Part shown: piece by piece, positions 1 through 13,100 of the stretch | Position numbering within the stretch: the first letter of the stretch is position 1 | Layout of the letters: each line of letters opens with the position of its first letter | Assembly (NCBI GenBank): GCA_012845835.1 | Contig: JABAKD010000024.1 | Location: 7,467,103 to 7,531,102, forward strand | Reading direction: 5' to 3' | Length of the DNA: 64,000 nucleotides | Origin: Undaria pinnatifida | Taxonomy: Eukaryota > Sar > Phaeophyceae > Laminariales > Alariaceae | The notes under the pieces: generated by a model | Database searches by the model: none | What the model saw: the letters and a program-made list of their open reading frames with translations, nothing else | Told to the model about the DNA's origin: nothing | Program-made: the position numbers and the translations under genes

Positions 1-620
1 TCAGGTGCAGCAGCAGCAGCCGAAGGGCGAAACTTCTAGCACATACTGCAGCAACTAGTAGCAACCAGAACCACAGCAGATAGCTCAAAGGGCAGTACGA
101 GTGCAGTTGGCAAGTTTAGTCGTACACGCTATCACTCTGTCCAATAGTCTATATATAACAGCATCTCGAGAAAAACCAAGCAGGTAGAAGATCCGTCTCT
201 TCGGCCTTTGGCCCTGGCTTTAGCACGGCCGCTGACACTCCAGGCAGCCTATGCTGTAGGCATGAACGAATGCGGTTGATTCGCAGCGAACTATCCCGCT
301 GTGCTCGCTTCTATGTGGCCATTGTCCATGCCATTTCATGTCACCTCCCTTCTGTTTTGAGCTCGTCGTCGTGCCGTCGAGGTACGAGGAAACCCGTACG
401 TACTGTGTGAGAACAGCAGTATGTACGACGAGCATGAACGCTAACTGACAACATTGGCAAACACACAACATCAGGTGCAGCAGCAGCAGTAGCCGAAGGG
501 CGAAACTTCTAGCACATACTGCAGCAACTAGTAGCAACCAGAACCACAGCAGATAGTTAAAGTGCAGTACGAGTGCCATTGGCAAGTTTAGTCGTACACG
601 CATCACTCTGTCCAATATAT
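1..620. repeat. Direct duplication of a ~160-bp segment, 470 bp apart
   Basis: Bases 1-165 recur at about 472-620, from CAGGTGCAGCAGCAGCAG through GCAACTAGTAGCAACCAG to ACTCTGTCCAATA. Differences are a TAG insertion, loss of a GGG and a shortened TATA-rich end. The spacer at 166-471 shows nothing recognisable. Confidence 0.85.
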
Positions 621-1280
621 AACAACCGTTTTATGTTCATATTGATGGAGAAAAAAATACCAGGTATTACATTTATTTCCTGTAAGAATGATACGTCGTA
701 CGAGCGGACGTTCTGATTCTGGTGCCGTGAGACCATCGAGCACACCGCATGGCAGCGCACAGGGGCCCCCAACACAGAGACACGTGACAACCACGGCCAG
801 CTGTCGATCGCGTAATTCGCCGGTAGTCCGTGCTTCGGTGGGTGTATCGGAAGTCGTTCGTAGTACTGCTGTAGATCGTCGAAAAACCACATGGCATCGT
901 GCTGGTGGCAAGACTCGCCAGTAGACCCCCCAAAAATTATTCACCTTTTCTTTTTCTTGGCCCCATGCACCCATTTCCTTTCCTTTCTCTTCTTTGTTTG
1001 TTCTTTTTTCCAATTGACTTGCGTCTGTTGTGCGCATGCGTAGTGATAGATACCACGTGTAATATATACGTGGTAGTCTTTCTCGGTTGGCAAGCGGTAT
1101 AGTCGGTTTTTCCAGGCGCGAGTAATGAGACGTATGCACCGGTATGGACCTGGCACATCGTAGACTGACTCCTGATTTCACTTTTATATGTTTCTGGTGG
1201 AGGCATGAATTGCGTCAGCTGTGATTTATGCGTGTACCACCTTTGGTTTGTGTTTTTCCCCTGGGGTATTCCTCAGCTCC
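621..1280. other. No gene recognised; decayed dispersed repeat
   Basis: The stretch 830-890 (GTCGTTCGTAGTACTGCTGTAGAT) resembles 5580-5625 (GTCGTGAGGTCTACTGCGATTGAT) and marks a diverged repeat pair. The rest is pyrimidine-rich unique sequence with no splice-bounded coding signal. Confidence 0.4.
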
Positions 1281-1281
1281 A

Positions 1282-1350
1282 GAGTGACTGGAGCCTGTCC
1301 TGTGACCACGGACTTGATTATGCGAGTTAATGTGAGAACGACAACAACAA
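1282..1350 (+). repeat. Dispersed repeat, inverted copy at 15595-15650
   Basis: The block TGGAGCCTGTCCTGTGACCAC, followed by GACTTGATTATGCGAG and TTAATGTGAGAACGACAACA, is found in reverse complement at 15595-15650 with few changes. The second copy sits inside the foldback element of ECM4 intron 3. Confidence 0.8.
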
Positions 1351-1917
1351 CAACAACTGAAATATTGCCTGTTTCTAGACCTTTCAGCTGCTTCCTGCAA
1401 ATTCGGTTTTTCTGCCAACACGATTTTGAACTTTTTCGCGATTTTTTCTTCCTTCTTGTCTAGTAAGTTGAACTTCCTACTGCCGCTAATTTGCCGCCTG
1501 TGCATTAGTTGTGGAACGGTCCAGCTTTAGCTTTTCTTTGATTCGCACCATTTGTTTTGTACTTGACGAAGCTTCAGCGGCTGAGATCTGGGCTTGGCTC
1601 ATCAGCTCGACACCGCCCAGCACCCCATCGCAGCGCTATAGCTTACAGCAACGAAGCGCCGTGCAGTGCCCTGCGATGCCCTGCGGCTCAGCTCAGCAGC
1701 GCACCGCTAGCTCAGCAGAGCGACGCGCTATGCTTTGCCGTGCTCTGCCGTCGCGGTCGTTCGTTATTCATGATATCTAAAACTCCGCGTACGCTGATAT
1801 TTAGGTATTGGCGCTTTATTCTGTACATATCGCGTCAACCATCGTAATATCATACAATGTTTATGGGGGAGGGAATGTAATCTCTATGCAAAAATCCTGT
1901 TTCGTTTTAATCAATTG

Positions 1918-2275
1918 CCAGCCGGCCGCCCCGGTGGTCTATTAATAATAGTGGTTTTACCCTCGAATACTACTAACGTTTGGTTGTCCTTGAGTTCGAC
2001 ACCCACCACGATGAGATTTGACTTTATTTGCAAAAATGCAAAAAAAAAAACAGGGATCAACTGCTGAGAGCGCCTAGCAGCGTGGGTTGGTTCGACGCGA
2101 GTCGACGAGGGAAGAAAATGCTGGATTCTCCTCGCGATAAAAATGAAAGCACGTGCCGAAGTGGGGAGGGAGGAGGAGGGCCCGCTATTGACCCCGGATC
2201 TGAGTTACTACAGGGAGGGAGCGCCAGAGTGGTGCGGGGATAATAAATGTGGGATGAAGAAAAAAAAATGTTGCA
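1918..2275 (+). mobile_element. tRNA-derived SINE, plus-strand copy
   Basis: The head GGCCGCCCCGGTGGTCTA (interrupted by TTAATAAT) AGTGGTTTTACC and the downstream TTGAGTTCGACACCC look like pol III A and B boxes. The body from 2095 (GCGAGTCGACGAGGGAAGAA, CTCGCGATAAAAA, GTGGGGAGGGAGGAGG, ACCCCGGATCTGAGTTA) matches the minus-strand copy at 10440-10790, and an A-rich end follows. Confidence 0.7.
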
Positions 2276-2949
2276 AAGGTATATTATTATTACTTCCAGT
2301 AAATAATATGTCAGTCTCTAGGAAATACGCACGGCACTATCAGCAGTCGTCATGGTAGAGACACTCCGGATATTATGCATTGAGGGGACGCGTCCAATTT
2401 CGACAACGTGAAAGCCCCCACGAAGAAAAGACAGCAGACACACATATCCCGCCTTCCCGAGAAAAAACAGAGAAGAAGCGCTACGCCAACCTCCCGTACG
2501 AGCAAAGCCACCCCCGCACCAATCTTAGACAACGCCGCCTCAACGAGAGATCGCCCTCCTCTTCTACGTTTTCTTCCTCGCCCGCGACCACGCAGACCAA
2601 TCAATGCGACAGCCTTCACGTAACAAACAAAGCAATCTTCTTTCAAAACCTCGCCGGCTGACATGTCCTCATGTCGACGTTTGATGCAAACCGACTTTGC
2701 ATCCTGTCGACTTCGAACCTCCATTGCCACGGGGACAGCAGTGCAGTCTCTTCATTAATGCCAAGGCCTCTTTTGTTTCGGCTAGAGGCGACGCAGGTTC
2801 TCAATAATACTCTTTTCGGTATTTTTGTTTGACAGACGCCAACTTTTACTTGACGGCGCATTTAACATAGTTTGTTATGCCTATCCTTGCCTTCTTTGTT
2901 GTATAATATTACGTTTTTTCTTTTGTCAAAGCATGACTTTCATAATCCC

Positions 2950-3110
2950 ATGTTCGTATTAAACTCTTGGCATTACTTTAAAGTTCAATGCATGCCAAAT
3001 CGGACAGCTACGCCTTAAGTTGTCGAAGTGCTGCCCTGCCCTACCCGAAGCATGGGCGCCGGCATTCGCCGGCGCCCATGCGGAGCCCTTGTATTGTGTT
3101 AATATAGTCA
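2950..3110 (+). repeat. GC-rich hairpin element, copy 1
   Basis: CTCTTGGCATTACTTTA, then TCGAAGTGCTGCCCTGCC and a perfect 14-bp hairpin at 3050-3081: GCATGGGCGCCGGC, loop ATTC, GCCGGCGCCCATGC, followed by GGAGCCCTTGT. The same ordered blocks recur at 42060-42235. Confidence 0.85.
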
Positions 3111-3878
3111 CAAGCTCCTATTAATACCTCGCTATCGCAAGCACGAGTCGAAAACGAAGAAAACAAATAAAATCCAGATGGAAGAGGCTTCCAACGCTAC
3201 ATCTTTACGGTTCTCTGACCAGGTCTGTTACGGGTTACGGGTAACGGATTGTGGCGGGTGCCAGGTGCCAGCACTGCAGGCGCCTAGCTCCTGACTTCTG
3301 GCTCCTGGCTCCTGGCATCTCTGCATTTGGGCGTAATACGGCGGTGTAGCGACGAAACTAAAAACTTACCAGGTAGATCTTGTGTTGGCGGCGGAGTATA
3401 AAAAATGAAAGAGAAATCATCAGGTGAATACATAACGTCGGCAGATCTTATGCCACAGCACATCAACCAAGGTGGTATCATATAGCACCCCTGTGCGTCC
3501 TCATTGTCGTCTGCGGTAACGTACATCCCTGGCGGTAACACACAACGCCGATCTCCCCGCTCCCTGTACCCTCTGTTCCTGGGTGTAACGGCGGTGCAAC
3601 GGCGAAAAACGGTTGGTTGATACTCGTATGCGGGTTCACGGGTTGGCGGTTGGCGAATCATGAAAAAATAAATAAAGAAAAATCCCGGGTGAAGAACGCC
3701 TCCCAAACCTTGTGTCGCAACACCTAATCAACATGATTTTGATTTTCAAAGCGTTCATCGCGTTTGTCTTGCTTGAGCGTGCGTGCACCCTCACCAAAGA
3801 ACCCCTCGCCGTCTACTGCGAGAGCAAGACGCACCACTTCACTACGACGAAGGGCAGTTTTGGTGAATATTGTAAGCC
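3110..3878 (+). promoter_or_regulatory. Presumed upstream region and 5' UTR of ECM4
   Basis: There is no coding evidence on either strand. GTTACGGGTTACGGGTAACG (about 3227-3246) and runs of short direct repeats (TGGCTCC, GCCAGG) are visible. No convincing TATA box or transcription start is seen. The last 150 bases before the ATG are GC-balanced and could be 5' UTR. Confidence 0.3.
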
Positions 3879-4153
3879 ATGAGGCCGTCATTTGCAGGAG
3901 GCCCTGCTGCAACGTGGAGCTGCTGCTTCGGTTTGTTCTTAGCTGCAGCTTTAGTGCCTTGGCGTGGTAGGAGCTTCCAGCTGGTGTCTCCTCCCCTTCC
4001 TCACCATGCCACTGGGTGCTCGGCCCGGCTTGCCGGGGGCATTGCTCGCCGCGTCGGGAGGGAGTGCTCTGCAGTGCGGATGATGGCGGGGGGCGACCAT
4101 GATATTGTCGAGTCTGGAACAAAGCTGAACAAAGGCGAGTTGAAGAAACAGCA
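3879..4153 (+). CDS. ECM4: ECM4 exon 1: start and targeting leader
   Basis: The ATG at 3879 has an in-frame TAA two codons upstream. The encoded N-terminus has a hydrophobic core (CCFGLFLAAALVPW, residues 14-27), then GRSF and a long S/A/G/R-rich stretch up to RMMAGG near residue 70. This resembles the signal peptide plus transit peptide of proteins imported into secondary plastids, where a Phe follows the cleavage site. It ends KLNKGELKKQ in phase 2 before a donor read as CA/GTAAAA. Its link to exon 2, 7 kb downstream, rests on matched phase and on the family pattern of GEF-x-R followed by FRxWI. It could instead belong to another transcript. Confidence 0.72.
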
Positions 4154-7100
4154 GTAAAATACTGACTCCGGTTTACGAAGAACCTACGCTGCTGGTATCA
4201 TGTCACGAACAGCAACCAGCAGAGAAGGCCGGTATCATATCCTCAGTACGAGTACTACTACTACTAATACTGTTGTACAGGCGAACCATGTCGTATCAAA
4301 CACCAGCGGCAAGTTTGAGGTCTTGCTCTCTCTCACATGCGGTACCTGAACCAGCGTGTACCCCCCCCCCCCCCCCCCCGCCCGCCCGGCCGTTGGGCGG
4401 CACGTTCGTAACGCGTGCAACACACACCGGCTCTATTTCACACGATATCGGGTTTGATTAATGTTAATAATAGTACTCGTACTACTGTATTACTCCGCTG
4501 TGTAGAGCTGTGAATCGGCAAGATTTGACCAGTAGTAACTAATCGGTAGGTGCCGTTAACAGACCAACTGACTTTAGTCGGCAAGTCTGCTGTCGAAGCC
4601 AGCTGATGGCCAGCCGATTTGCCGACTGAAGTCAGGCGTGCGAAGCGAACTAAAGTAGCTCCCCTAGGCCGGGGGGGGGCGTGCCTAAAAAGGAAAAAAT
4701 ACATCCCGCATTAAACGTCCCTTCCTACAAGTCTAGAAGCAAATTAAGTCGGATAGTCGGCACCTTCGGGAAACGACTATCTATCTGTCCGACTGATAAA
4801 TCATTGGTGACATAAGTCGTGCCGACTCACAGCTCTACCGCTGTGGCTACCGGTCATCTGGCTACGGTATACCATGTGGTAGTACTCTGCAGTGGTTGTA
4901 GGTTTCTGGCTACGGTGTACCATGTGGCACTACTCTGCTGTGGCTACCGGTTCTTATGGTATACGATGTGATTCTGTATGACGATGTACAAACCTGTTGG
5001 GGGAGGGTACCTTACCAACTTACCAGGAATTATTCGAGAAATTGGCGGGCATATGCTTTGAACTTTTTTTTTTTCATACATCGTCACTTTTACCGTCCAG
5101 CTCAACTCCTGAGAGGTTTTACCCTCAGCGACCTTCTGGACCAAGCCGTGGTCACAGTTAGGCGTCTTCCCCTTTCTCCCCCGGTAACGCTATCATCCTA
5201 ACCTAATCAAATCCAATCAACCAATGTCAGCATAATTCCTTTCGTCTCGTACACAGGCAGCAATGTGCCTCGACTATTTTCTCCAAGAAGGGGGTAAGCT
5301 CTCTTTTGTTGGGGGCCCATTGGTGAGGGGCCCTTAACCCCTTTAGAGCCTCGAAACCCCTGCATATACTAATTCCAAGTGATATGTCCCTAAAAACGGG
5401 TTTCCAGTTGTAGAGGCGTTCACACTTGGTCGACGCCATGGTTGAGGATCACTGCTACTGTGTTCGAAACTATTGGAACTAGCCCTAGCCCTAAGCCCAC
5501 CCCGATCAACCAACGTTTAGAGCTATATAGTCCTCTGCGTCTCGTACACAGCAGGGTGCGTCAAACCGTCACCACTCGTAGCGTCGAAAAAGTCGTGAGG
5601 TCTACTGCGATTGATATCGAACGAAAACACGGGGGGTGCCATATTGTTAACCCGCGCAGCAGTACCCAAAGTAGCAAAGCGTTCTGCGCACTTGTGGTAG
5701 AGCTTACGTTTCAGCTCGGACACGCCGCCTCGCCCCGCAGCTCGTCCTAAAGAGTCGACGCTTGCCTATTCTACTGCAATTTACCTGATAAGATGGGCTT
5801 GTTCGGAGTGTAAAGTGTTCATTAGCCGTCTAGAAAGAGCGTGCAGCGGTATACAAGCATCACCGTGCTGCGCACGTGTGGACCAAGGCTACAGTAGAGG
5901 CGTCACTTTTTTGGGGCTCATTTGATGTGGCTGGGGGTCACTCGCGCGAGAGGGACCCCCCTGTTTTTCCCTTGCTGTCCTGCTGTCGTAATTTTTCAAT
6001 ATTTTACTCCAATCCGCAAGGATATGAATGAAATGTTAAGCTACGCTGCGCCGAAAAAAACGCTCGAAGTCTTGTTGTCCATGAGGTGCAAAGTCACTCG
6101 TGCGGGTGGTGAAAACCCGGTAGCGAACATGGGGGCATATCGTAACATCCCCCCTACCAATGGCACACCGTAACATTAGTCGTGGTAGAGCTCCATGCAT
6201 TGCAGGTCGGACGCGCACACCCTCCCCCGGGGATGACTCGGGCTGCTTCGTGCGGTCACTGCTGTCATCCTCACGTTATTTCGATATTGCGCCTGAAGTC
6301 CCGCTATCTAAGCTCCGCCTCTGGGCGCACTAATCGCAACCCTGCTGTTTGATGTCCGCGCACGACCCCAGGGCGCCACTTGGTCTCTGGACGCACTAAT
6401 CGCAGCCTGTAACGATCCCTTCAACCCTCCGTGCGATGTCATGGACGTATCCACCTGCCCTCGCACAATCCACGACCCACGTATGCCCCTTCCGCAGCCC
6501 CCCCGGGGCACGATCAGTGAGTAGGCAGTTTTTTACGTAAGTTTTTTTTGTTTAATGGAGCAGAACGGTTCTCAAAGGTGTTTGCTACTGTATCTGCGAG
6601 CGCAGTTCTTATGGGCGCCTACGGCTAAAATACGCATTTAATTTTATTTCGTGCCGGATCTACAATACGGAGACCACAACAGACACGAGACCACACATTT
6701 TGGACACCACGTATCATGTTCAGCAGCAGTAGTGCTGTCGCTATAGTCTATAGCAAGGTGCCTCGATCGTGCGAGCGAATGGAGCTACCGGCGCCATCGC
6801 CCAACACGTGCCGCCTCTGAGCGAGCAGCACGCTGATGACGCTGTTTCGCTCATCGTTGACACCACGCGATCGGCGACGGCATCCAGATGATGCCGAGCG
6901 TGCTCGGCGAGTCGAGAGCATAGTGTCGGTTCTGCGCTTGGGCAAGGTCACACACAGGCTCACAGCAACTGCAGTAGTACGGGAACGAGCTGTCGATCAG
7001 AGATCATAATTACCTCCCGACGTTGGTTCACATCCACCGCGTCGTCCGTACCCGATGCCGTAGTCAGTACAGCAGTACGAGCATCATCATTGGGACCCAT

Positions 7101-10100
7101 ATTTAGCGACTAAACAGAACGTCGGGTACGACATTATTCCAAGCCACCAGGAAGGCGGTATCGCAGTACGAGTATCATCATTGAGACCCATGTTGAGCCA
7201 CCAAAGAAACTTCGAGTGCGATTTTCTTATCAGGTCACCAGTAAGGCGGTACAGCAAGCAATACGAATATGATCATGCTGTGATAGTTCGCGAGTCAACC
7301 AGCCCCTCACGTTGCGCGTCACCCTGACACACCCCTTGCCCAGCAGCCAGCGTTGCCGATGCTATACTCGTCGACTTCACGACCACTAATTAATCGGCAG
7401 TTGCCGTTAGCCAACTAACTGACCTTAAGTCGGTAAGTCGGCTGGCGAGGCCAGCTGATGGCCAGCCGACTTGCCGACTTAAGTCGGGCGGGCGAAGCGA
7501 GCCAAATCAGCCCCTTCCCTGCGCCCACAAAAGAAAAATACGCTCGCGCATTAAGTAATCCTTCCTATCAGAATGGAAACACAATAAGTCGAATTGTCGG
7601 CACCTCCGAGAAACGACTACATTTTAGTCCGGCTAATAACCAGTCAGTGAGTTTAGTCGTGCCGATTAACGATTTCCAACCTCTGTTGGGTTGGAAAAAA
7701 ATGAAAAAATAGTGTTGCGACGAACATCCTTACCCAAGGCCAACCACCTGACGAAAAAAATAGGTCAAAAATATTAAAATGGTAGAAAAAACGTGTTTTC
7801 TGAACCATTTTTTTTTTGTGATTGTTCGTGCTGGGTTGGGTTGGTTGGCCTTGGAATGGTGCCGTTCGACGGTCACAATACACTACTGTTTAAGTGTTTT
7901 TCCTACCCAATTTCTACCGACCAACGTTGGTAGTTCGCAAACACCCTAGTTCGCAAACATTATTGTTAGGAATGTTCGTTAGATGGGCTTGACGGCTAGG
8001 TATCACCTTGTTGGTGGAGTAAAAAGCCAACTGGTTGGTTAGTCTTTATTCATAAACACCATTCGTCGAACCTTAAAAAACACGCCACACAGATGCACAG
8101 ACGCAGAACCCCGCAGGCTCGTACGGCCCGCAACAAACGTTAACGTATTGCAATACCTAGCCAACTCCAGCAATAACAAAGTCGGCGGTTTGCTATTTGT
8201 ACAGTCAGCCACAACTAAGTGTACCGCAGAAGTCGTCCCTCAATAGTGCCGGTATGTGCACTATAGAGGGAAACACCAACACTATAGCGGCAACCGACAC
8301 TACTCCGCACACTGCCACCATTGGTACTTGCTGTTTCCATTTTGTGCCAAGCGATTTCACCGGCACTATACGGGGCAACTGGCACAACTTAACCAGCGCT
8401 ATGGAGGGAACTCTGTAGTGCCTGAAGCCAATATTAACTAGGTGGCGATTATTGTTAGTATACTTAGTATAGGTTCAGCCAACCCACCGCCGTAGTAATC
8501 GTCATGTTTTCTTCTCTGTAGTCCCTAACCGACGATAATGTGTTTTATGAGGGTCGTTGCTAACGAACACAAAACATGTCAGGAATCGTGACAAAAAAAA
8601 GCGTGACCTTTTCACGAATCGTGACATTTTTTTTCCGGAAACCTGAGTATGAATAGTTTTGAAATGTTCCATTAAAAACGATGCCAGGATTCCTGACAAG
8701 CATACGCGTTTATTTGTTTGTTGTCAGACCGATGACAATGGAAAGCCGAATGTTTGGCCAAAAAGTTTCCAAACTTTTCTGGGAGTAATTTGCTCAAAGA
8801 TTCCGGGTAACGTCGATATGTGGGAAAAACGATAAAAAAAAGAATCTGACTCTTTTTTTGGTCATGCGGTCCAAGAGGTCAATTTGTCCATTTTTTATCA
8901 CACCTTGATCAACACTGTCCAACAAACACGATTGCCCTTTTTTCCATCTCGAGATAGAGACAACCCATGGTCACTGCTCTTAGCTCCGGACAAGGTCACA
9001 TGAGTGTAGGTGACAGCGTTGAAGAGTTCATCTCGACCCATGCCCTAGAGCGTTAGAGATTGGTTGTGTTGTCCTGTGGTGTTCCGTCACATCCTGTCAA
9101 GATTCTGATTTTCGCCCGTTGGGAGACGATAGAAAGTTTTGTCTCAGTTTTCTACATACCAGCCGCCAAATGTGTTATTAAGAAAAGCCTGATCGGCGCC
9201 CGCCACACATCACCGGCCGTAGAGTGAGCGCTGTACACCAAGGGGGGGTTGGAGCCCCTCGGGAGCTCGCCGCGTTCAGAGTTCACGACGCTGTCGTTGA
9301 TTTCGTCGAACGAAGTGTGTGGAGAACACGCCATTACGCAGCGTCTAATCCAAGATCTGCTTGAGAAATTCTCAAGCAGATGTTGGCCAAGATTGCCGCG
9401 AGAAATGTTTTTTTTCCCCGAATTCTGGAAAGTTTCAAAAACAAATGTACAAAATTAGGCCCATTGGCGACCATCCAGAGAAAATTTGGCTGGGATCTTC
9501 GGGAATTTTAATCTTTTGGCCTTTCATTGTCACCGGTCTTAAACATGGCTCTTTATATATTGAAAATGCCAGGAGTCGTGATGTTTTATCAGGAAACGTG
9601 ATATTTTGTGTTTCTTAGTATCAAGAATTAACCTTACTGTTTTCCTCGCCGGTATGGTTTTGAAAAGTTCCTTACAAATTGATGCCAGGCTTCTTGACAA
9701 ACAAACGTGTTTTGTTGTAAAACGTGACTTTTTATATACGAAGTATTCAAAATGCCAGGAATCGTGATGTTTTGTAAGGAAGCGTGATGTGCGTTCATTA
9801 GTAATTGCTCTTACTATGTTCCTTGCGGGCAACTTCTGATATGTCTTTCCTCCACTTGTTAGATAAGCTTTCGGTACCTTGGCGCTTGCAAGGGTAGGGT
9901 AGTTCGTCGAGGTGGTCTGGTGCATAGTTTGTTTTGCTCGCACGATGTGGAAATATATGTTCTTGTAATTTTCATGGCTCGAAGCTTATTTGTGTCCCTC
10001 CTCTTCTGCCGTCGTCCGTCTGCCTCTACTATCATGCAAGGTTTCGGCATCTTGGAACTTGCAGGGGGGTTGGTTCCCCAAGGTGGTCTGGTCAAGACTG

Positions 10101-13100
10101 CCCGTACAGGGTGGAAATTCATCTGGCTCCAGATGATGCGCGAGCTCGCACCGCAGTCGCCTGACGGGAGCTATGTAAGGTGATGATTAGGGTAGGCTTT
10201 TGTATCCGGTATGCTGGCAAGTCTGTCGGCATAGTTGGACGTTTTTAAGACCGTAAAAGCAGGCTCAATGGAGCGTATTTTCGAGTGTATTGAGCATATT
10301 TGGAGAGAAACACAGTCGTAGCGCAATCTTTGTTTGCTTGTTATTATCTACCGAAACATTAAATTTAAGGGGGAAGGGAACGGCATACCGTAAATGTGCG
10401 GGGAAAACAACAGAATGGAGAGATGAGTTGGACTTCGTGCATAGTTTTCCTTTTTCGGGTCGCTTTTTTTTTTGTAGCTCATCCCATTCATTTTTTTCAC
10501 ATTTTTTTTTTCTCCTCCTTAACTCAGACCCGGGGTCACTAAGCAAGCTCCTCCCCCCCCTCCCCACCACGGTACGCACCTTGTTTTTTATCGCGAGAAT
10601 ACTTCCAGCACTTCTTCGCTTGTCGACTCGCATCGGCTTGTGCTCTTACGCACGCTATATAGCACTCCCGGTGGTTGGTGTCTCTTGTAGAAAATATTAA
10701 TCTGCCTACCGAGATTTAAACCCCTAACCCCGACCTTAGTAGTGTGTTTGAGGTTAACCACTAGACGTCCGGGGCGGCCGACTTTCGCTTGGTGCTCTTG
10801 TTTCTGGCGATGATTCTGAGTGCTCGAGGTTGAAGCTGGTGCTGCTGCACTTTGACAGGTGCCACGTTGGAGGTGCTCCATTGCTTTCCTGAGGCTCATA
10901 ACCTGATGAGCTCTTGAGCCTTCTGAGGCTAAAACACTGTTTTCGGAGAAAATTAAAAGTATTCGGGACCCGATGAACAATCCCATCCGGGGTCGAGGTA
11001 ATCAGAAAAACGTGATTCCAAAAAAAAAAAGTGGAACTGCGACGGTTTTGGGGTTAAGGAGCGCCCCGTCATTCAAAAAGCGTTTTAGCCAAAAAGTGGT
11101 ATACCTTGGTACCTCTATTGTACCACGCGTGCTTTTTCGGATGACAACAATGTTAATAACATTGGCCTAATCGTTTCCCCGTCACCCACCTAACACCAGG
11201 CCAAACTACGGCTTCCGAGGCTGGATTGGAAGGGGAATTTTTCCCGTGGAAGCCGGTCGGTACCACGTGTACGTCGGTAACACGTGCCCCTGGTGTCACC
11301 GCGCGGTACTGGCGGTCGTTCTGAGGGGGCTGGCTCCAGGTGTAACCTTCTCCTACATGGACGACAGTGAGTATCGGTAGCCCAACCCCAAGCCCTAACC
11401 CTAACCCCGACCCTAGACTAACTCTAACTCTAGCCCTAAGTATTGGTGTCGCAATCACCGTATTGGCCCTAGCACTAAGGTGTTGCGCTAACGTTCACGG
11501 TTCTGGTGGTCATATGCAGGAAGCTGGTTCCAGGCGGAACCATCTCCTGCATGGATGGCAGTGAGCATCTGATGTTGCGGTAACGTTGACCCCAACCCCA
11601 ACCTTACCGTTAGGTACAGGACGTCGCGCTAGGCTAACCCTAATAATCCTAACCCTCACCTTAAGCTTGTCGGACTTTCAAGACGCGAAAATGGGCGAAA
11701 AAAAACTGACAATTGGCAGCATCGGCCACACGAAGCAATCCAAGCTGCTGCCGGCGTAGGAGATGTGTTCGAAATGCAACGCAGGAAGCTATGAGGCAAG
11801 CGTGAGGCATGACGATGCTCGGATGGGTTGACGATGCTCGGATGGATTGACTTGAGCTTTTCGTAGACGCTTGACTAGATCGTGCTCGTCGCTATTGGGT
11901 CTGTATACTATAATCCAGGATAAAGTCAACTCCCAAAGAGTTACGCTGTTGCACGAACTCTCCTAACTCGAGGGGTTAACCTGTTGCACGAACCCTCATA
12001 ACCCAAGGGGTTAACCTCTTGCACGAACCCTCATAACTCAAGGGGTTAACCTCTTGCACGAACCCTCATAACCTGTTGCACGAACCCTCATAACCCAAGG
12101 GGTTAACCTCTTGCACGAACCCTCATAACCCAAGGGGTTAACCTCTTGCACGAACCCTCATAACCCAAGGGGTTAACCTCTTGCACGAACCCTCATACCC
12201 CAAGGGTTAAGCTGTTCCACGAACCCTATCCCAAGCCCTAGCCCTAGGTACGACGCGTGCTACGGTAAAAGTAGCACTTTCTTGGCACTTTTCGTCGTTT
12301 TTTTTCGAATGACGGGGCTCCTTTACCCAAAATTGTTGGAAAGCTATTTTTGCTTTTGCAACAAAAACACGATTTTTTTGGTATGCCTCGGCCATGGGGT
12401 TTTGCATTTTTTCGGTTAACTCAAAAAATCGGTTTGTGGGTGGAGAACAGAGTTCCTCAAGTCTTGAACCTTTCAGGGAAAAAAAATGGTGCACCTCCAT
12501 CCAGGCATGTGTCGTTCTTTTGGGCCATTTTTTTTCTGCCCAGAATCGTCGGGATATGATTCTTGTTTTGCAATGTAAAACTTTTGTTGAACAAATAGTC
12601 GGGACGTCGTTCTTGTTTAGCAACTTCAAACTTTTTTTGAACCTAGTCCATGTTTTTTTTTCGTCGGGTGGCTGCGCTTTCAGTTGGCTCAACATCAGTT
12701 CTTGGGTAAGGCATGGAGATCTCCCTCTAAGGAATTAAGGAATGCTCGGATGCCTTTTATCTGGGCAGTCTCGCGCTTGAGAAGTTTCTTCCTTGGTGAA
12801 GAAATATATACCACTTATTAATACCACAGCTGATGCCAGTTTATCGTAGTCGAAATATCTGTTTTACAGTTACGTTTCGAAAAGGAACCAATAAACCCCC
12901 TCAGAAGGCACAAAAATGGTTCACCTCTACCGCACGAAAGTGCGTGTTGTCTACCCGTAGCGACGTATGCTACGATATCGGTATCACTTTTTTGGCCTTT
13001 TTTATGACGAGGCTAACGCTCCTTAACCCGTCTTGACCCAAACTGATCGGAATCGATAACATTCTTGTTCAGCACAATTGATTGCTTTATATATCTGGAG

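Noticed and set aside
3050-3081. Helitron 3'-end hairpin
   Set aside because: A hairpin is present, but the required CTRR end does not follow (GGAGCCCTTGT does), and no TC start or Rep/helicase is seen.
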